DNA of 64,000 nt, taken from positions 90,381-154,380 of the forward strand of contig JASGLT010000002.1 of assembly GCA_030156945.1 (NCBI GenBank). Reading direction: 5' to 3'. Below are positions 1-7,309 of this stretch, one piece after another. The position numbers and the translations under genes are program-made. This DNA is from Thermococcaceae archaeon. Its GTDB lineage: Archaea > Methanobacteriota_B > Thermococci > Thermococcales > Thermococcaceae. The notes below the pieces were generated by a model. It had not been told where the DNA came from. It saw nothing but the letters and a program-made list of their open reading frames with translations, and did not search any database. Positions within the stretch are counted from its first letter, which is position 1. Each line of letters starts with the position of its first letter.

Positions 1-819
1 GAGGGCCGGGTTGATAGTTTAAGTGCTCTGATAAGGTTAATTCGAGAGGAGAAGGTTTTAATAAGGGGTAGGGGAAATCTCATAGCTCGGACTAAGGAAA
101 ACACCCAACAAATCCATGTTCCAATCAGGGCAAACGTAAGTGCTCCCGTGGAGTTTGATTGGGTCAGTGTTGTCCTTGTCCTTACTGCGCGCATACTCCC
201 GTTTCTCTGGCTAATCCTCCCGATGTCGGTAACTATAGCTGCCAGTAAGAGCGAAGGAAAGTCACTTGGATGGGGGATTTTGGCTACATACGGAATCGTT
301 GTGGTTCCTTTCCTTGGACTTCTATCCAACGTCTCCCTAAAAACCCAGCTGATAGCTGTAATTGCTATTGAGCTCCTCCTTCTGGCAGTGTGGATTTCCA
401 TCCTGAACCGAACAACCCCCAATAAGCCAGAGAAGGTGACGAAGTTCCTGGGAAACGCTGTTATCCTCTTCCTGGGTTTTTCGATATTCACCGCAATAGC
501 TGGAGCCTACGTTGAGGGAAGCTCCGTCGTTGCAGGAGGGGTTCTCTTTTTAATCCTCATTCTCCTGGGGGCATCATATTACTTCATCGGAAATTTTGTT
601 GGAGAGGAAGAAAAGAAGGGCAGAACTCCAAAAATATATACGCCCCCGTTTGGGATGGGGCTCTTCCTCTTCGCTTATCCGACCATCGTAGCGCTCCTGG
701 TAGCGGGGTGGATTTCCGCATCAATCACTGTGGTCTCAACGGCTGTGTTGCTCTTCCTGATTGGGCTGAAGCTTGAAAAAGCCGCAAGAAAAGCCGAAAG
801 TGCCGATCAGAGCGTGTAA
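1..819 (+). CDS. Membrane protein of unknown function, 5' end outside window
   Basis: The frame is open from the first base of the window to the stop at 817-819, so the visible 272 residues are the C-terminal part of a longer protein. A GTG at 148 lies inside this open frame and need not be the start. The first ~50 visible residues are polar and partly basic. They are followed by about seven hydrophobic segments at roughly residues 54-79, 89-109, 115-135, 148-168, 175-196, 217-236 and 238-255, and then a short charged tail. I recognise no catalytic motif or family. The end overlaps the convergent DUF1931 gene by 13 bases. Confidence 0.75.
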   Translation, partial: EGRVDSLSALIRLIREEKVLIRGRGNLIARTKENTQQIHVPIRANVSAPVEFDWVSVVLVLTARILPFLWLILPMSVTIAASKSEGKSLGWGILATYGIVVVPFLGLLSNVSLKTQLIAVIAIELLLLAVWISILNRTTPNKPEKVTKFLGNAVILFLGFSIFTAIAGAYVEGSSVVAGGVLFLILILLGASYYFIGNFVGEEEKKGRTPKIYTPPFGMGLFLFAYPTIVALLVAGWISASITVVSTAVLLFLIGLKLEKAARKAESADQSV

Positions 820-1268
820 TCAAGCACCTTCCCAGCCTCTTCGATGTGCTCTGGATAGACGTTCTTTATCCCCGGGTGCAGGGCCTTGATGACCCTTCCG
901 ATGAGCACGAAGAGAGTTCCGGCTATGATGGGGAGCTCGTTCACGACGTCCTCTTCAAGCGGCCTGTCGCCGGGTATCTTCTTGAGGACGTACTTTCTTA
1001 TCGGCTCTATTTCAACGCCCTCGTCCTCAATGACTGCCCTGAAGAGGTTCATGCTGTTCCTGAAGCCCTTGGTGAGAGGCAGGTGCCTGAGCTTTATTGT
1101 ATCGCTTCCCTCGGCTATCGCGTTCTCGTAGGCGACCTCGAAGAGATCCGCGAGCTTCTTCTCGACGATGTCCATCATCTCCTCAGCGCGAGGCTTGATA
1201 ACCGCGAGTTCACAGGTTCTCTCGAGGATCTTCTGGAGCTGTGGGTAGGGTATTATCATCTCCGCCAT
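807..1268 (-). CDS. DUF1931 family histone-fold protein
   Basis: A 153-residue soluble protein that I read as the DUF1931 family, small archaeal/Aquifex proteins made of two histone folds in one chain. Two helix-rich halves are visible, about residues 5-70 and 80-150. The second contains a short hydrophobic helix ([18 protein letters not shown]). The start is the ATG at 1268 because a GGAGGTGAGAGC ribosome binding site precedes it; an in-frame ATG at 1301 would add 11 residues across that site. DNA binding is inferred from the fold only. It is convergent with the membrane protein on its right-hand end and shares no operon with PEP carboxylase. Confidence 0.8.
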   Translation of the reverse strand: MAEMIIPYPQLQKILERTCELAVIKPRAEEMMDIVEKKLADLFEVAYENAIAEGSDTIKLRHLPLTKGFRNSMNLFRAVIEDEGVEIEPIRKYVLKKIPGDRPLEEDVVNELPIIAGTLFVLIGRVIKALHPGIKNVYPEHIEEAGKVLDYTL

Positions 1269-1438
1269 GCTCTCACCTCCTTCTCCTCTTCTCTCCGGCA
1301 ATATTTTAGTAACATAAGGTATTTAAATTTTTCGTTTGGGTGGCATCTGACGGGAGACCGTATTGGGGAGAAACGGCAAGATAGCATGATCTAGGGGAAG
1401 AAAAAAGTATCCGGGAACTTTGGAATAGAACCTCCGAA

Positions 1439-2863
1439 CTATCCCAGGAATCCCCTGATCTCAGCTGCCTCGACGATGAGGGTTGGATCGACCTCTCCCT
1501 TGAGGATCCTCGTGGTTATTTCCACATGCCTCTCGTCCCTCTCGTATTCCCCCGCCATCTCGGCTATTCTCTTCAGGAACGGGAACTTTTCAGCCGCTTT
1601 TGGGTTAAAGTACCTGAAAGCGAACTCAAGGTCAGTATAGAGGCCGCGGTAGTAGTTTGAGAGCTCGTCGAGCTCCTTCTCGCTCAGGACACTCAGGCCG
1701 AGGAGCTCAGGGGGTATGCCGAGGGAGTAGAGTGAAGCGGTGAATTTTATGGCCCTTGGGAGTGCAGCCCCGTTAACCTCCCTCGAGTAGCCGAAAAGGC
1801 CGATGTGGAGCTTTCTCTTCCTCCTCGATGGTACGTATCTGGCGACCTCCCTTATTAGGGGTGCCAGGGCCTGGAGCTCCGAGGAATACCTCTGGGTGTA
1901 TGGCTCGAGAATTCCAAAAACCTCCTCCGGAACGGGCTCGGCCTCCTTCCTCCCGCTGCCCTTTATTGCCTCGATGGCCTTTATCACCTCCCCCGGCGGG
2001 TTGTCGTACTTGAAGGAGCTCTGCACCGTGTAGGTCTGGGCGCTCGGGTATTCTCTGAGAACGGAGCGGAAGTTTCCGGGCGTGAAGTGTCCTCTGAAGG
2101 GAGCTCCCCCAACCCCTATTATCGGATATATCTCAACGCTCGTCCTTTCCTCAAGCTCCTGGAGCTGGTACAGGGCGATCTTGTCATAAATCACGGCGCT
2201 TATAAGCCCGTAGTTCATCGCCGGGTCGCTTCTGGCCAAAAATACCCTCTGGTACTCGAGGTTTTTGTCGCTTAAATACTCCTCAACGATCTCCGCCGCC
2301 GACAATATGGCCTCCCTCGTCTCGAAGAGGGGAATAACGTTGATCTCCTCCGGATAAAAGCGCCCTATCCACTCGTAGAGCTTGATGTCGTACACGCGCT
2401 TGTACTGCTTCCAGACGATGTAGCGCTTGTAGAGGTGGTAAACCCTGTTTATCTCGGCCGAGGACGTTGTCATGGGGAGTATGACCTCGAATATCGGCGC
2501 AATCTCCTCGCCGTAGAACAGCTTTGCATAGTCGGCGCTCCTCGGTATGGCTTCAAGAGTCTCGAGGAGGAGCTTTGCCTCGGCCCTTTCAACGCTCGGG
2601 TTCGGGACGCGCGGGGTTAGCCTGAGGTCTTCACCGAGCTTCCTCTTTCTAAAGAAGTGGCCGTAGCGCTCGAAGAGCTTTTTGACGACGAACTCGTCAA
2701 CTTCCTTCCCCTCGAAGTCCCACATCTGCTCGTCCGCGCCCAGAACGCTGAAGGCGTAGAAAGCCTCCGTGATCTCGTCCTCACCGCCCATCTCCGGATC
2801 CCTTGCGAAGAAGGGTATGAAAACGTTGTCAGGATGCTGGGTGCTCATTACCCTCGGTACCAC
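1439..2863 (-). CDS. ppcA: Phosphoenolpyruvate carboxylase, archaeal type
   Basis: Carboxylates phosphoenolpyruvate with bicarbonate to oxaloacetate, replenishing four-carbon intermediates in the cytoplasm. The 474-residue length and the N-terminal MSTQHPDN signature (residues 6-13) are typical of the small archaeal PEP carboxylase family, which is about half the size of bacterial PEPC. Further family-like blocks are the FEVILPMTTS segment and the GGAPFRGHFTPGNF segment near the middle. The ATG at 2863 follows a GGGAGGGTCAAGGTGG-like ribosome binding region. It is transcribed alone, away from the divergent MobA-like gene at 2976. Confidence 0.93.
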   Translation of the reverse strand: MVPRVMSTQHPDNVFIPFFARDPEMGGEDEITEAFYAFSVLGADEQMWDFEGKEVDEFVVKKLFERYGHFFRKRKLGEDLRLTPRVPNPSVERAEAKLLLETLEAIPRSADYAKLFYGEEIAPIFEVILPMTTSSAEINRVYHLYKRYIVWKQYKRVYDIKLYEWIGRFYPEEINVIPLFETREAILSAAEIVEEYLSDKNLEYQRVFLARSDPAMNYGLISAVIYDKIALYQLQELEERTSVEIYPIIGVGGAPFRGHFTPGNFRSVLREYPSAQTYTVQSSFKYDNPPGEVIKAIEAIKGSGRKEAEPVPEEVFGILEPYTQRYSSELQALAPLIREVARYVPSRRKRKLHIGLFGYSREVNGAALPRAIKFTASLYSLGIPPELLGLSVLSEKELDELSNYYRGLYTDLEFAFRYFNPKAAEKFPFLKRIAEMAGEYERDERHVEITTRILKGEVDPTLIVEAAEIRGFLG

Positions 2864-2975
2864 CTTGACCCTCCCGCCCCTTGAGATGCCTGCTACTTAA
2901 GAATTTCTGCAAAAAAACTGGAGAACATACAAATCCCGCCAAAAGCCTTTTTAAGCGGGTTGACTTTCTGTCACC

Positions 2976-3560
2976 ATGCTCGGGGTAATCCTCGCATTTC
3001 CAGAGAAGCGGTGGGAGAACTACACGATGCCTGTAAAGGACGAGCCGGTTGTAAAGCTCACCGAGATGAAGCTTAAGATGAGCAAGAGGATTGAAGAGGT
3101 TCTGACTATAGTTCGGAAGGACAAGCTCAGGATTTATTCCCTCCACGTCTCCACTCCAATTCCGATCGTTGCCAGAAACAAGATGGAGGCCCTCCTCAAA
3201 GCGATGCCGGATGAGCCCTTCTTTCTCGCCGAGGGCAACATGCCGCTCATCCAGCCCTTCCTCGTGAACTACCTTATCGGCCTCTACCTTGAAGACGAGC
3301 CCGAGGCGGTCATCCCAGTCTGGAGGGATGGAAGCGCCGAGGTTACCCACGCCGTCTATGAGCCAGACGCACTTAGCGAGGCCATAGAAGCCGCGCTCAG
3401 CGAGGGACACAAGTCTCTTAGCTCTATCACCGAGTTCCTTGATTTCGAGCCGGTTTCCGTCGAGGAGCTGATAAAGAGAAACCCGAAGGTTTCTCTGAGC
3501 TTCTTTAAGGTTAAGAGCTCGCTCGACAGGGCTTTCGCGGAGGAGAATCTGGAAAAATAA
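2976..3560 (+). CDS. MobA-like nucleotidyltransferase, degenerate N-terminal loop
   Basis: A 194-residue protein with the outline of the MobA/NTP-transferase fold. It starts like a Rossmann strand (MLGVILAF). The middle has EGNMPLIQPFLVNYLI, resembling the MobA 'GDMPFV.P' block. The last third has an acidic-to-aromatic segment ending in HAVYEPDALSEAIEAAL, resembling 'HAVY....' of MobA. The glycine-rich nucleotide-binding loop normally after the first strand (LAGGxGxRxG) is replaced by AFPEKRWENYTMP, so guanylyltransferase activity is doubtful. Either it is a diverged MobA paralogue or it has another role. It is monocistronic and convergent with bioY, with an 8-base gap. Confidence 0.6.
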   Translation: MLGVILAFPEKRWENYTMPVKDEPVVKLTEMKLKMSKRIEEVLTIVRKDKLRIYSLHVSTPIPIVARNKMEALLKAMPDEPFFLAEGNMPLIQPFLVNYLIGLYLEDEPEAVIPVWRDGSAEVTHAVYEPDALSEAIEAALSEGHKSLSSITEFLDFEPVSVEELIKRNPKVSLSFFKVKSSLDRAFAEENLEK

Positions 3561-3568
3561 AGGAGACA

Positions 3569-4078
3569 TTAGAGCCCAAGCCTTCTCTCTACGGCCTCCG
3601 AAATCTCCACTGCCACAAGAATCTTGAGCAGATCCGGAACTATGAACGGGGCCACACCGACTTCAAACGCCTTTCCAAAGTTGCCCCCAAGGTAAAATCC
3701 CAGACGGAGCCAGCCGAACAGGTATATCAGTCCCAGTGCAACTATGGAGGCGAGGAGTTTGGCTTTTCTCCCCTTGCCTTTTGCGAGACCTGCAATAAAC
3801 GCTGCAAGTGGAAAGGCAACTATATATCCACCCGTGGGGCCGTAAATGCGGGCTATTCCCCCAGTGAAGTTGGCGAAGACTGGAAGTCCCACTGCTCCGG
3901 CCATGTCGTAGGCAAGGACGCTGAGAAGGCCGAGCCGGCCACCGAGGATAAGTCCCGCCAGTATAACCGAAAAGACCTGGAAGGTGAGCGGAACCGGGCC
4001 TATGTTCACGCTTATCTGGGCGCTAACAGCTATGAGTGCAACGAAAATTCCCGCGTAGGCCACTTCCCTGCTCTCCAT
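3569..4078 (-). CDS. bioY: BioY biotin-binding S component of ECF transporter
   Basis: Substrate-capture membrane subunit for biotin uptake. The 169 residues form about six hydrophobic segments with the BioY-type features VPLTFQVFSVILAG (residues ~29-42), GRLGLLSVLAYDMAGAVGLPVF and GPTGGYIVAFPLAAF. In ECF systems the S component works with EcfT and ATPase subunits, which lie on the opposite side of the shared promoter (ecfA, ecfT). The start at 4078 has a GGTGG ribosome binding site. It is divergent from birA across a 57-base gap that carries a probable BirA operator, so biotin-dependent repression is likely (inference). Confidence 0.93.
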   Translation of the reverse strand: MESREVAYAGIFVALIAVSAQISVNIGPVPLTFQVFSVILAGLILGGRLGLLSVLAYDMAGAVGLPVFANFTGGIARIYGPTGGYIVAFPLAAFIAGLAKGKGRKAKLLASIVALGLIYLFGWLRLGFYLGGNFGKAFEVGVAPFIVPDLLKILVAVEISEAVERRLGL

Positions 4079-4096
4079 GCAACCACCGAAGGGGGA

Positions 4097-4131
4097 ATCC
4101 GTTAACTTTTAAAAGAGTTTGGTTAACCGAC
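4097..4131. promoter_or_regulatory. Probable BirA operator and bidirectional promoter
   Basis: Two GTTAAC half-sites (4101-4106 and 4122-4127) are separated by 15 bases. The flanks extend the symmetry to CCGTTAAC/GTTAACCG with one mismatch. Between them lies the palindromic CTTTTAAAAG (4106-4115), which can serve as a TATA box in both directions for bioY and birA. The arm spacing is like that of known biotin operators. Assignment to BirA is inferred from position between the biotin ligase/repressor and biotin transporter genes. Confidence 0.65.
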
Positions 4132-4135
4132 CAAC

Positions 4136-4891
4136 ATGAGGGGGATGCTATCCGACAGTCACATCAAGAGGACCATCCTGGAAAGGCTCAGAGAGTCCCC
4201 TGCCTCTGGAGAGGAGCTTGCTAAAATCCTTGGAGTGTCGAGGGTCGCTGTTTGGAAGCATATAAGGGAGCTTAACGAACTGGGGTACGAAATAAAGCCC
4301 TCAAACAAGGGCTACGTCTTTGTTTCTGAGCCCCACATCCCGTATCCATGGGAGCTTCCCGTTAGGGCTTATTACCTCCCTAAAACTACCTCAACGATGG
4401 ACGTTGCCCATAAAATCGCCGATAAAGTTCCCCCGGACACTTTTGTAATAGCAGGGGAGCAAACTGGGGGGAGGGGGAGACGGGGCAGGAGGTGGGTCTC
4501 TAAGCCGGGAGGCCTGTACTTCTCCATGATATGCAGGCCAAAAATTCCCCTGGCGAAAGTTGAGAAGCTCATGAACCCGAGCGTTCGGGCTATAGGAGGC
4601 GTCCTTAAAGGCCTCGGGCTGGAGGTTGAGGCTTCGGAGGAGGGGATTTTCTCTGAAGGACGGAAGCTCGGGGGCGTGCTCGTCGAGGCCACCGGAGAGC
4701 TCGACCTGGTAAGATACGCGGTAGTTGGAGTTGGACTGAACGTCTTCAATCAGGTGCCCGATGGCGCGGTTTCCCTGTCCCAGCTTTTACCGGCCCCTCC
4801 GAACCTTCTTGAGCTCTCCAGGCTCCTCCTCCCGAGACTCCTTGAGGAGTGCAAATCTTTTTTAGGGGGGAGTGTGAGGGAGGGGCGATGA
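4136..4891 (+). CDS. birA: Biotin-protein ligase / biotin operon repressor, lacks C-terminal domain
   Basis: Activates biotin to biotinoyl-AMP and, in bifunctional members, represses biotin genes. Residues ~5-60 form a winged helix-turn-helix (GEELAKILGVSRVAVWKHIR). The catalytic domain follows with TTSTMDVA, the adenylate loop GRGRRGRRW, and KLGGVLVE. The chain ends at 251 residues after LLPRLLEECKSFL. The ~50-70 residue SH3-like C-terminal domain of typical BirA is absent, with the stop overlapping the ecfA start (ATGA). No ribosome binding site precedes the ATG, and the TATA element lies ~26 bases upstream, so the mRNA may be leaderless. The HTH plus missing C-terminal domain suggests a role biased to repression (inference). 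Confidence 0.9.
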   Translation: MRGMLSDSHIKRTILERLRESPASGEELAKILGVSRVAVWKHIRELNELGYEIKPSNKGYVFVSEPHIPYPWELPVRAYYLPKTTSTMDVAHKIADKVPPDTFVIAGEQTGGRGRRGRRWVSKPGGLYFSMICRPKIPLAKVEKLMNPSVRAIGGVLKGLGLEVEASEEGIFSEGRKLGGVLVEATGELDLVRYAVVGVGLNVFNQVPDGAVSLSQLLPAPPNLLELSRLLLPRLLEECKSFLGGSVREGR

Positions 4892-5676
4892 TAGAAGTAA
4901 GAAACCTCCACTTTGCATACGACGGCAGGGAAGTGTTGAAGGGGATAGACTTCGCAATGGGGAGGGAACTCGTTGCCCTCGTGGGGCCGAACGGGAGCGG
5001 CAAGACGACGTTTGCAAAGCATCTGAACGGACTCCTCAAGCCAGTGAAGGGGAAGGTTCTCGTTGACGGCATGGACACGAAGGAACACACGGTTGCCGAG
5101 CTGAGCAGGGTAGTTGGCTACGTGTTTCAGAACCCGGAGCACATGTTCTTTGAGGAAACCGTTTTTGATGAAGTTGCCTTCGGGCCCCGAAACCTCGGGA
5201 TTGAGGGGGAAGAGCTGAGGAAGAGGGTGGAGTGGGCTCTTAAAGCCGTTAATATGAAGGGGTACGAGAGCAGGAGCCCCTACTCCCTGAGCGGAGGGGA
5301 AAAGCAGAGGCTGGCGATAGCGTGCATTCTGGCGATGAAGCCTAAGTACCTCATACTCGATGAACCCACCACCGGACTCGATGCCCGCTCTGAGAGAAGC
5401 GTCGTGAACGTGCTGAAGTCCCTGAGGGAGATGGGCCACGGGATACTGCTAATAACTCACGATATGGGGCTCGTTCTTGAGCTGGCTGAGAGGGTTGTTT
5501 TAATCCACGGAGGCGAGAAAGTCTTTGATGGTCCCGTTACGGACTTCTTTTCACTTCCACTGACTAACTATGGTCTATCCAAGCCGGAACTCCTCAACCT
5601 GGCGGAAGAAACTGGGGTCGGATTCGTGAGGACCGTCGAGGAGCTGGTTGGAGCCCTGGAGGTGAAGCTGCGATGA
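4888..5676 (+). CDS. ecfA: ECF transporter ATPase for biotin uptake
   Basis: Energises biotin uptake with EcfT and BioY. The 262-residue ABC ATPase has Walker A GPNGSGKTT (about residues 38-46), the Q-loop GYVFQNPEHMFFEETVFDEVAFGP typical of ECF/cobalt ATPases, the signature LSGGEKQRL, Walker B YLILDEPTTGLD and the switch histidine in LLITHD. The start is ATG 4888, which overlaps the birA stop as ATGA and has GGGAGGGGC just upstream; the longer reading from 4849 lies inside birA. Only one ATPase is encoded here, so it probably works as a homodimer (BioM-like). Confidence 0.92.
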   Translation: MIEVRNLHFAYDGREVLKGIDFAMGRELVALVGPNGSGKTTFAKHLNGLLKPVKGKVLVDGMDTKEHTVAELSRVVGYVFQNPEHMFFEETVFDEVAFGPRNLGIEGEELRKRVEWALKAVNMKGYESRSPYSLSGGEKQRLAIACILAMKPKYLILDEPTTGLDARSERSVVNVLKSLREMGHGILLITHDMGLVLELAERVVLIHGGEKVFDGPVTDFFSLPLTNYGLSKPELLNLAEETGVGFVRTVEELVGALEVKLR

Positions 5677-6434
5677 TGTACACCTTTTACCTGGAAAAAG
5701 ATTCCTTCCTCCACTCTCTCGACCCCAGGACGAAGATAATAGGCTCGCTTTCTGCAATGGTTGCAGTTTTGCTTTTCAACCATCCCGCCGTAATGACGGC
5801 TCTTTTTCTCCTGATCCTTATTGCCGGCAGGGTGCTGGGAAAGGTCGAAATCGGGGAACAGCTGAAGTTCTTGAAGCCCCTGCTCCCCCTTGTCATACTG
5901 ACCATTGCCCTCTGGCCGCTAATCTACAGACCCCGTACCCTCGGACTTCTATTTGGGGCTTCCTTCGCCCTGCGATTGCTAACCCTCGGCCTCATCACAA
6001 TCCTCCTACTCGCCACCACGAGACAGCGGGAGCTTATAAGGGGCTTTGTAAAGCTCGGCCTTCCCTACGAGCTCGGCCTTACGGTCTCGATAGGCCTCAG
6101 GTACATCCCGACCCTCTACATTTTGGCCAACAACATAATGGACGCCCAGAAGAGCAGGGGGTGGGAGGTTGAGAAGGGCAACATCCTCGTCAGGTTGAGA
6201 AAGATGAGCGCAGTGCTGATTCCCCTCATTGTAGCGTCCCTCAGAACGGCTCACGAGCTAAGCATAGCACTTGAGACAAGGGCTTTCGGAGCGAGCAAAA
6301 AGAGAACCTTTTTGAGGGACATAAAAATGAGGAGAAGGGACTACGTGGCTCTAATTCTCATACTCCTGCTTCTTGGAACCGCGGTTTATCTCAGGTACTC
6401 TCTTGGAGTTGGCTACGTCAGGATTTACGGGTAA
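5673..6434 (+). CDS. ecfT: ECF transporter transmembrane subunit
   Basis: Energy-coupling membrane subunit (CbiQ/BioN family, 253 residues) linking the ATPase to BioY. About five to six hydrophobic segments are visible. The cytoplasmic coupling region has two Ala-Arg-Gly-type helices: AQKSRGWE (about residues 152-159) and ALETRAFGA (about 199-207), which correspond to the conserved coupling motifs of EcfT. Its ATG overlaps the ecfA stop (ATGA), so birA-ecfA-ecfT form one translationally coupled operon. Another ATG at 5676 is equally possible. Paired with the divergent bioY, it completes a biotin transporter. Confidence 0.9.
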   Translation: MMYTFYLEKDSFLHSLDPRTKIIGSLSAMVAVLLFNHPAVMTALFLLILIAGRVLGKVEIGEQLKFLKPLLPLVILTIALWPLIYRPRTLGLLFGASFALRLLTLGLITILLLATTRQRELIRGFVKLGLPYELGLTVSIGLRYIPTLYILANNIMDAQKSRGWEVEKGNILVRLRKMSAVLIPLIVASLRTAHELSIALETRAFGASKKRTFLRDIKMRRRDYVALILILLLLGTAVYLRYSLGVGYVRIYG

Positions 6435-6513
6435 CTTCGCTTTCCCCACACCCCCGTAGGATCACTCCAAAACACATTTAAGCGCTGCCTCCCATTTCCC
6501 GGAGGTGGTTAGA

Positions 6514-7308
6514 ATGCTTGAATCCTTGGTTCATTTCCTCCACGAGTACTTCATAGACCCCATGTACACGAGGGAAGGCTACAATGCAGTAAACACCTTT
6601 GTCTACGCCCTCCTCTTCGGGCTGGGCGTTATTTACAGCTACAAGTACATAATCAAGCCCCTGAAAATAAAGGTAGATGAGAGGCTTTTCTGGGCCGTGA
6701 CGCCAATGGTGATCTTCGGCTCAACTGTGAGGGCCCTGGTTGATGGGGACGTTCTGGAGCCCCACCCGCTGATTCTTACTCCCGGAATCTTCTTCACGGC
6801 ATTCCTCCTAATACTTCCGGCCCTCTATGCTGACTCCCGTCTGGGGAGCTATCCCAAGGTGACCGTTGGGTGGGGCACCCTCTTATCCCTCTGGGCGAAC
6901 TACCTCCTCGTGACTCATGCAAAGAGCTGGGAGCCCTATGGGTGGACCCTCCTCCACACAGCGGTCAGCTGGGCGGTGGTTCTCCTGTTCTACAGGTTCA
7001 AACCCTTCGAGAAGCTCTACCTCTATTCTGTGCTGGCCCACTATTTTGACATGGGCTCCACAGTGGTTGCCATCCACTTCTACGGTTACAGGGAGGTGCA
7101 CTGGATAGAGAACCACCTCGTCCAGTGGTTCGGTGCCTACTTCTACTACCCCTGGATAACCCTGATCCTCATCGCGGTCTACTACGGCCTCAAATACCTC
7201 GTTCCGGATGAGGAAGAGAGACACTACTGGTATCTGGCCATCTACATCCTTGGCCTCGGTCCGGCAATAAGGGATCCAGCACAGATGGTTCTGGAGATAG
7301 GGGGGTAA
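6514..7308 (+). CDS. DUF63 family membrane protein
   Basis: A 264-residue protein with about seven hydrophobic segments, belonging by appearance to archaeal DUF63. Features include the N-terminal YNAVNTFVYALLFGLGVIYSY and a conserved aromatic block VHWIENHLVQWFGAYFYYPW (about residues 193-212). No biochemical role is known to me for this family. The start is ATG 6514 because GGAGGTGG lies 5-12 bases upstream; the GTG at 6505 overlaps that site. It stands alone after a 79-base gap behind ecfT and converges on the helicase gene, whose stop is 1 base away. Confidence 0.85.
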   Translation: MLESLVHFLHEYFIDPMYTREGYNAVNTFVYALLFGLGVIYSYKYIIKPLKIKVDERLFWAVTPMVIFGSTVRALVDGDVLEPHPLILTPGIFFTAFLLILPALYADSRLGSYPKVTVGWGTLLSLWANYLLVTHAKSWEPYGWTLLHTAVSWAVVLLFYRFKPFEKLYLYSVLAHYFDMGSTVVAIHFYGYREVHWIENHLVQWFGAYFYYPWITLILIAVYYGLKYLVPDEEERHYWYLAIYILGLGPAIRDPAQMVLEIGG

Positions 7309-7309
7309 A

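Noticed and set aside
846..1394. 182-codon plus-strand frame opposite DUF1931
   Set aside because: It is the complement of a well-supported gene with its own ribosome binding site and has no recognisable product.
4372..5439. Long minus-strand frames opposite birA and ecfA
   Set aside because: Shadows of two clear coding genes; high GC at third positions keeps the antisense frames open.
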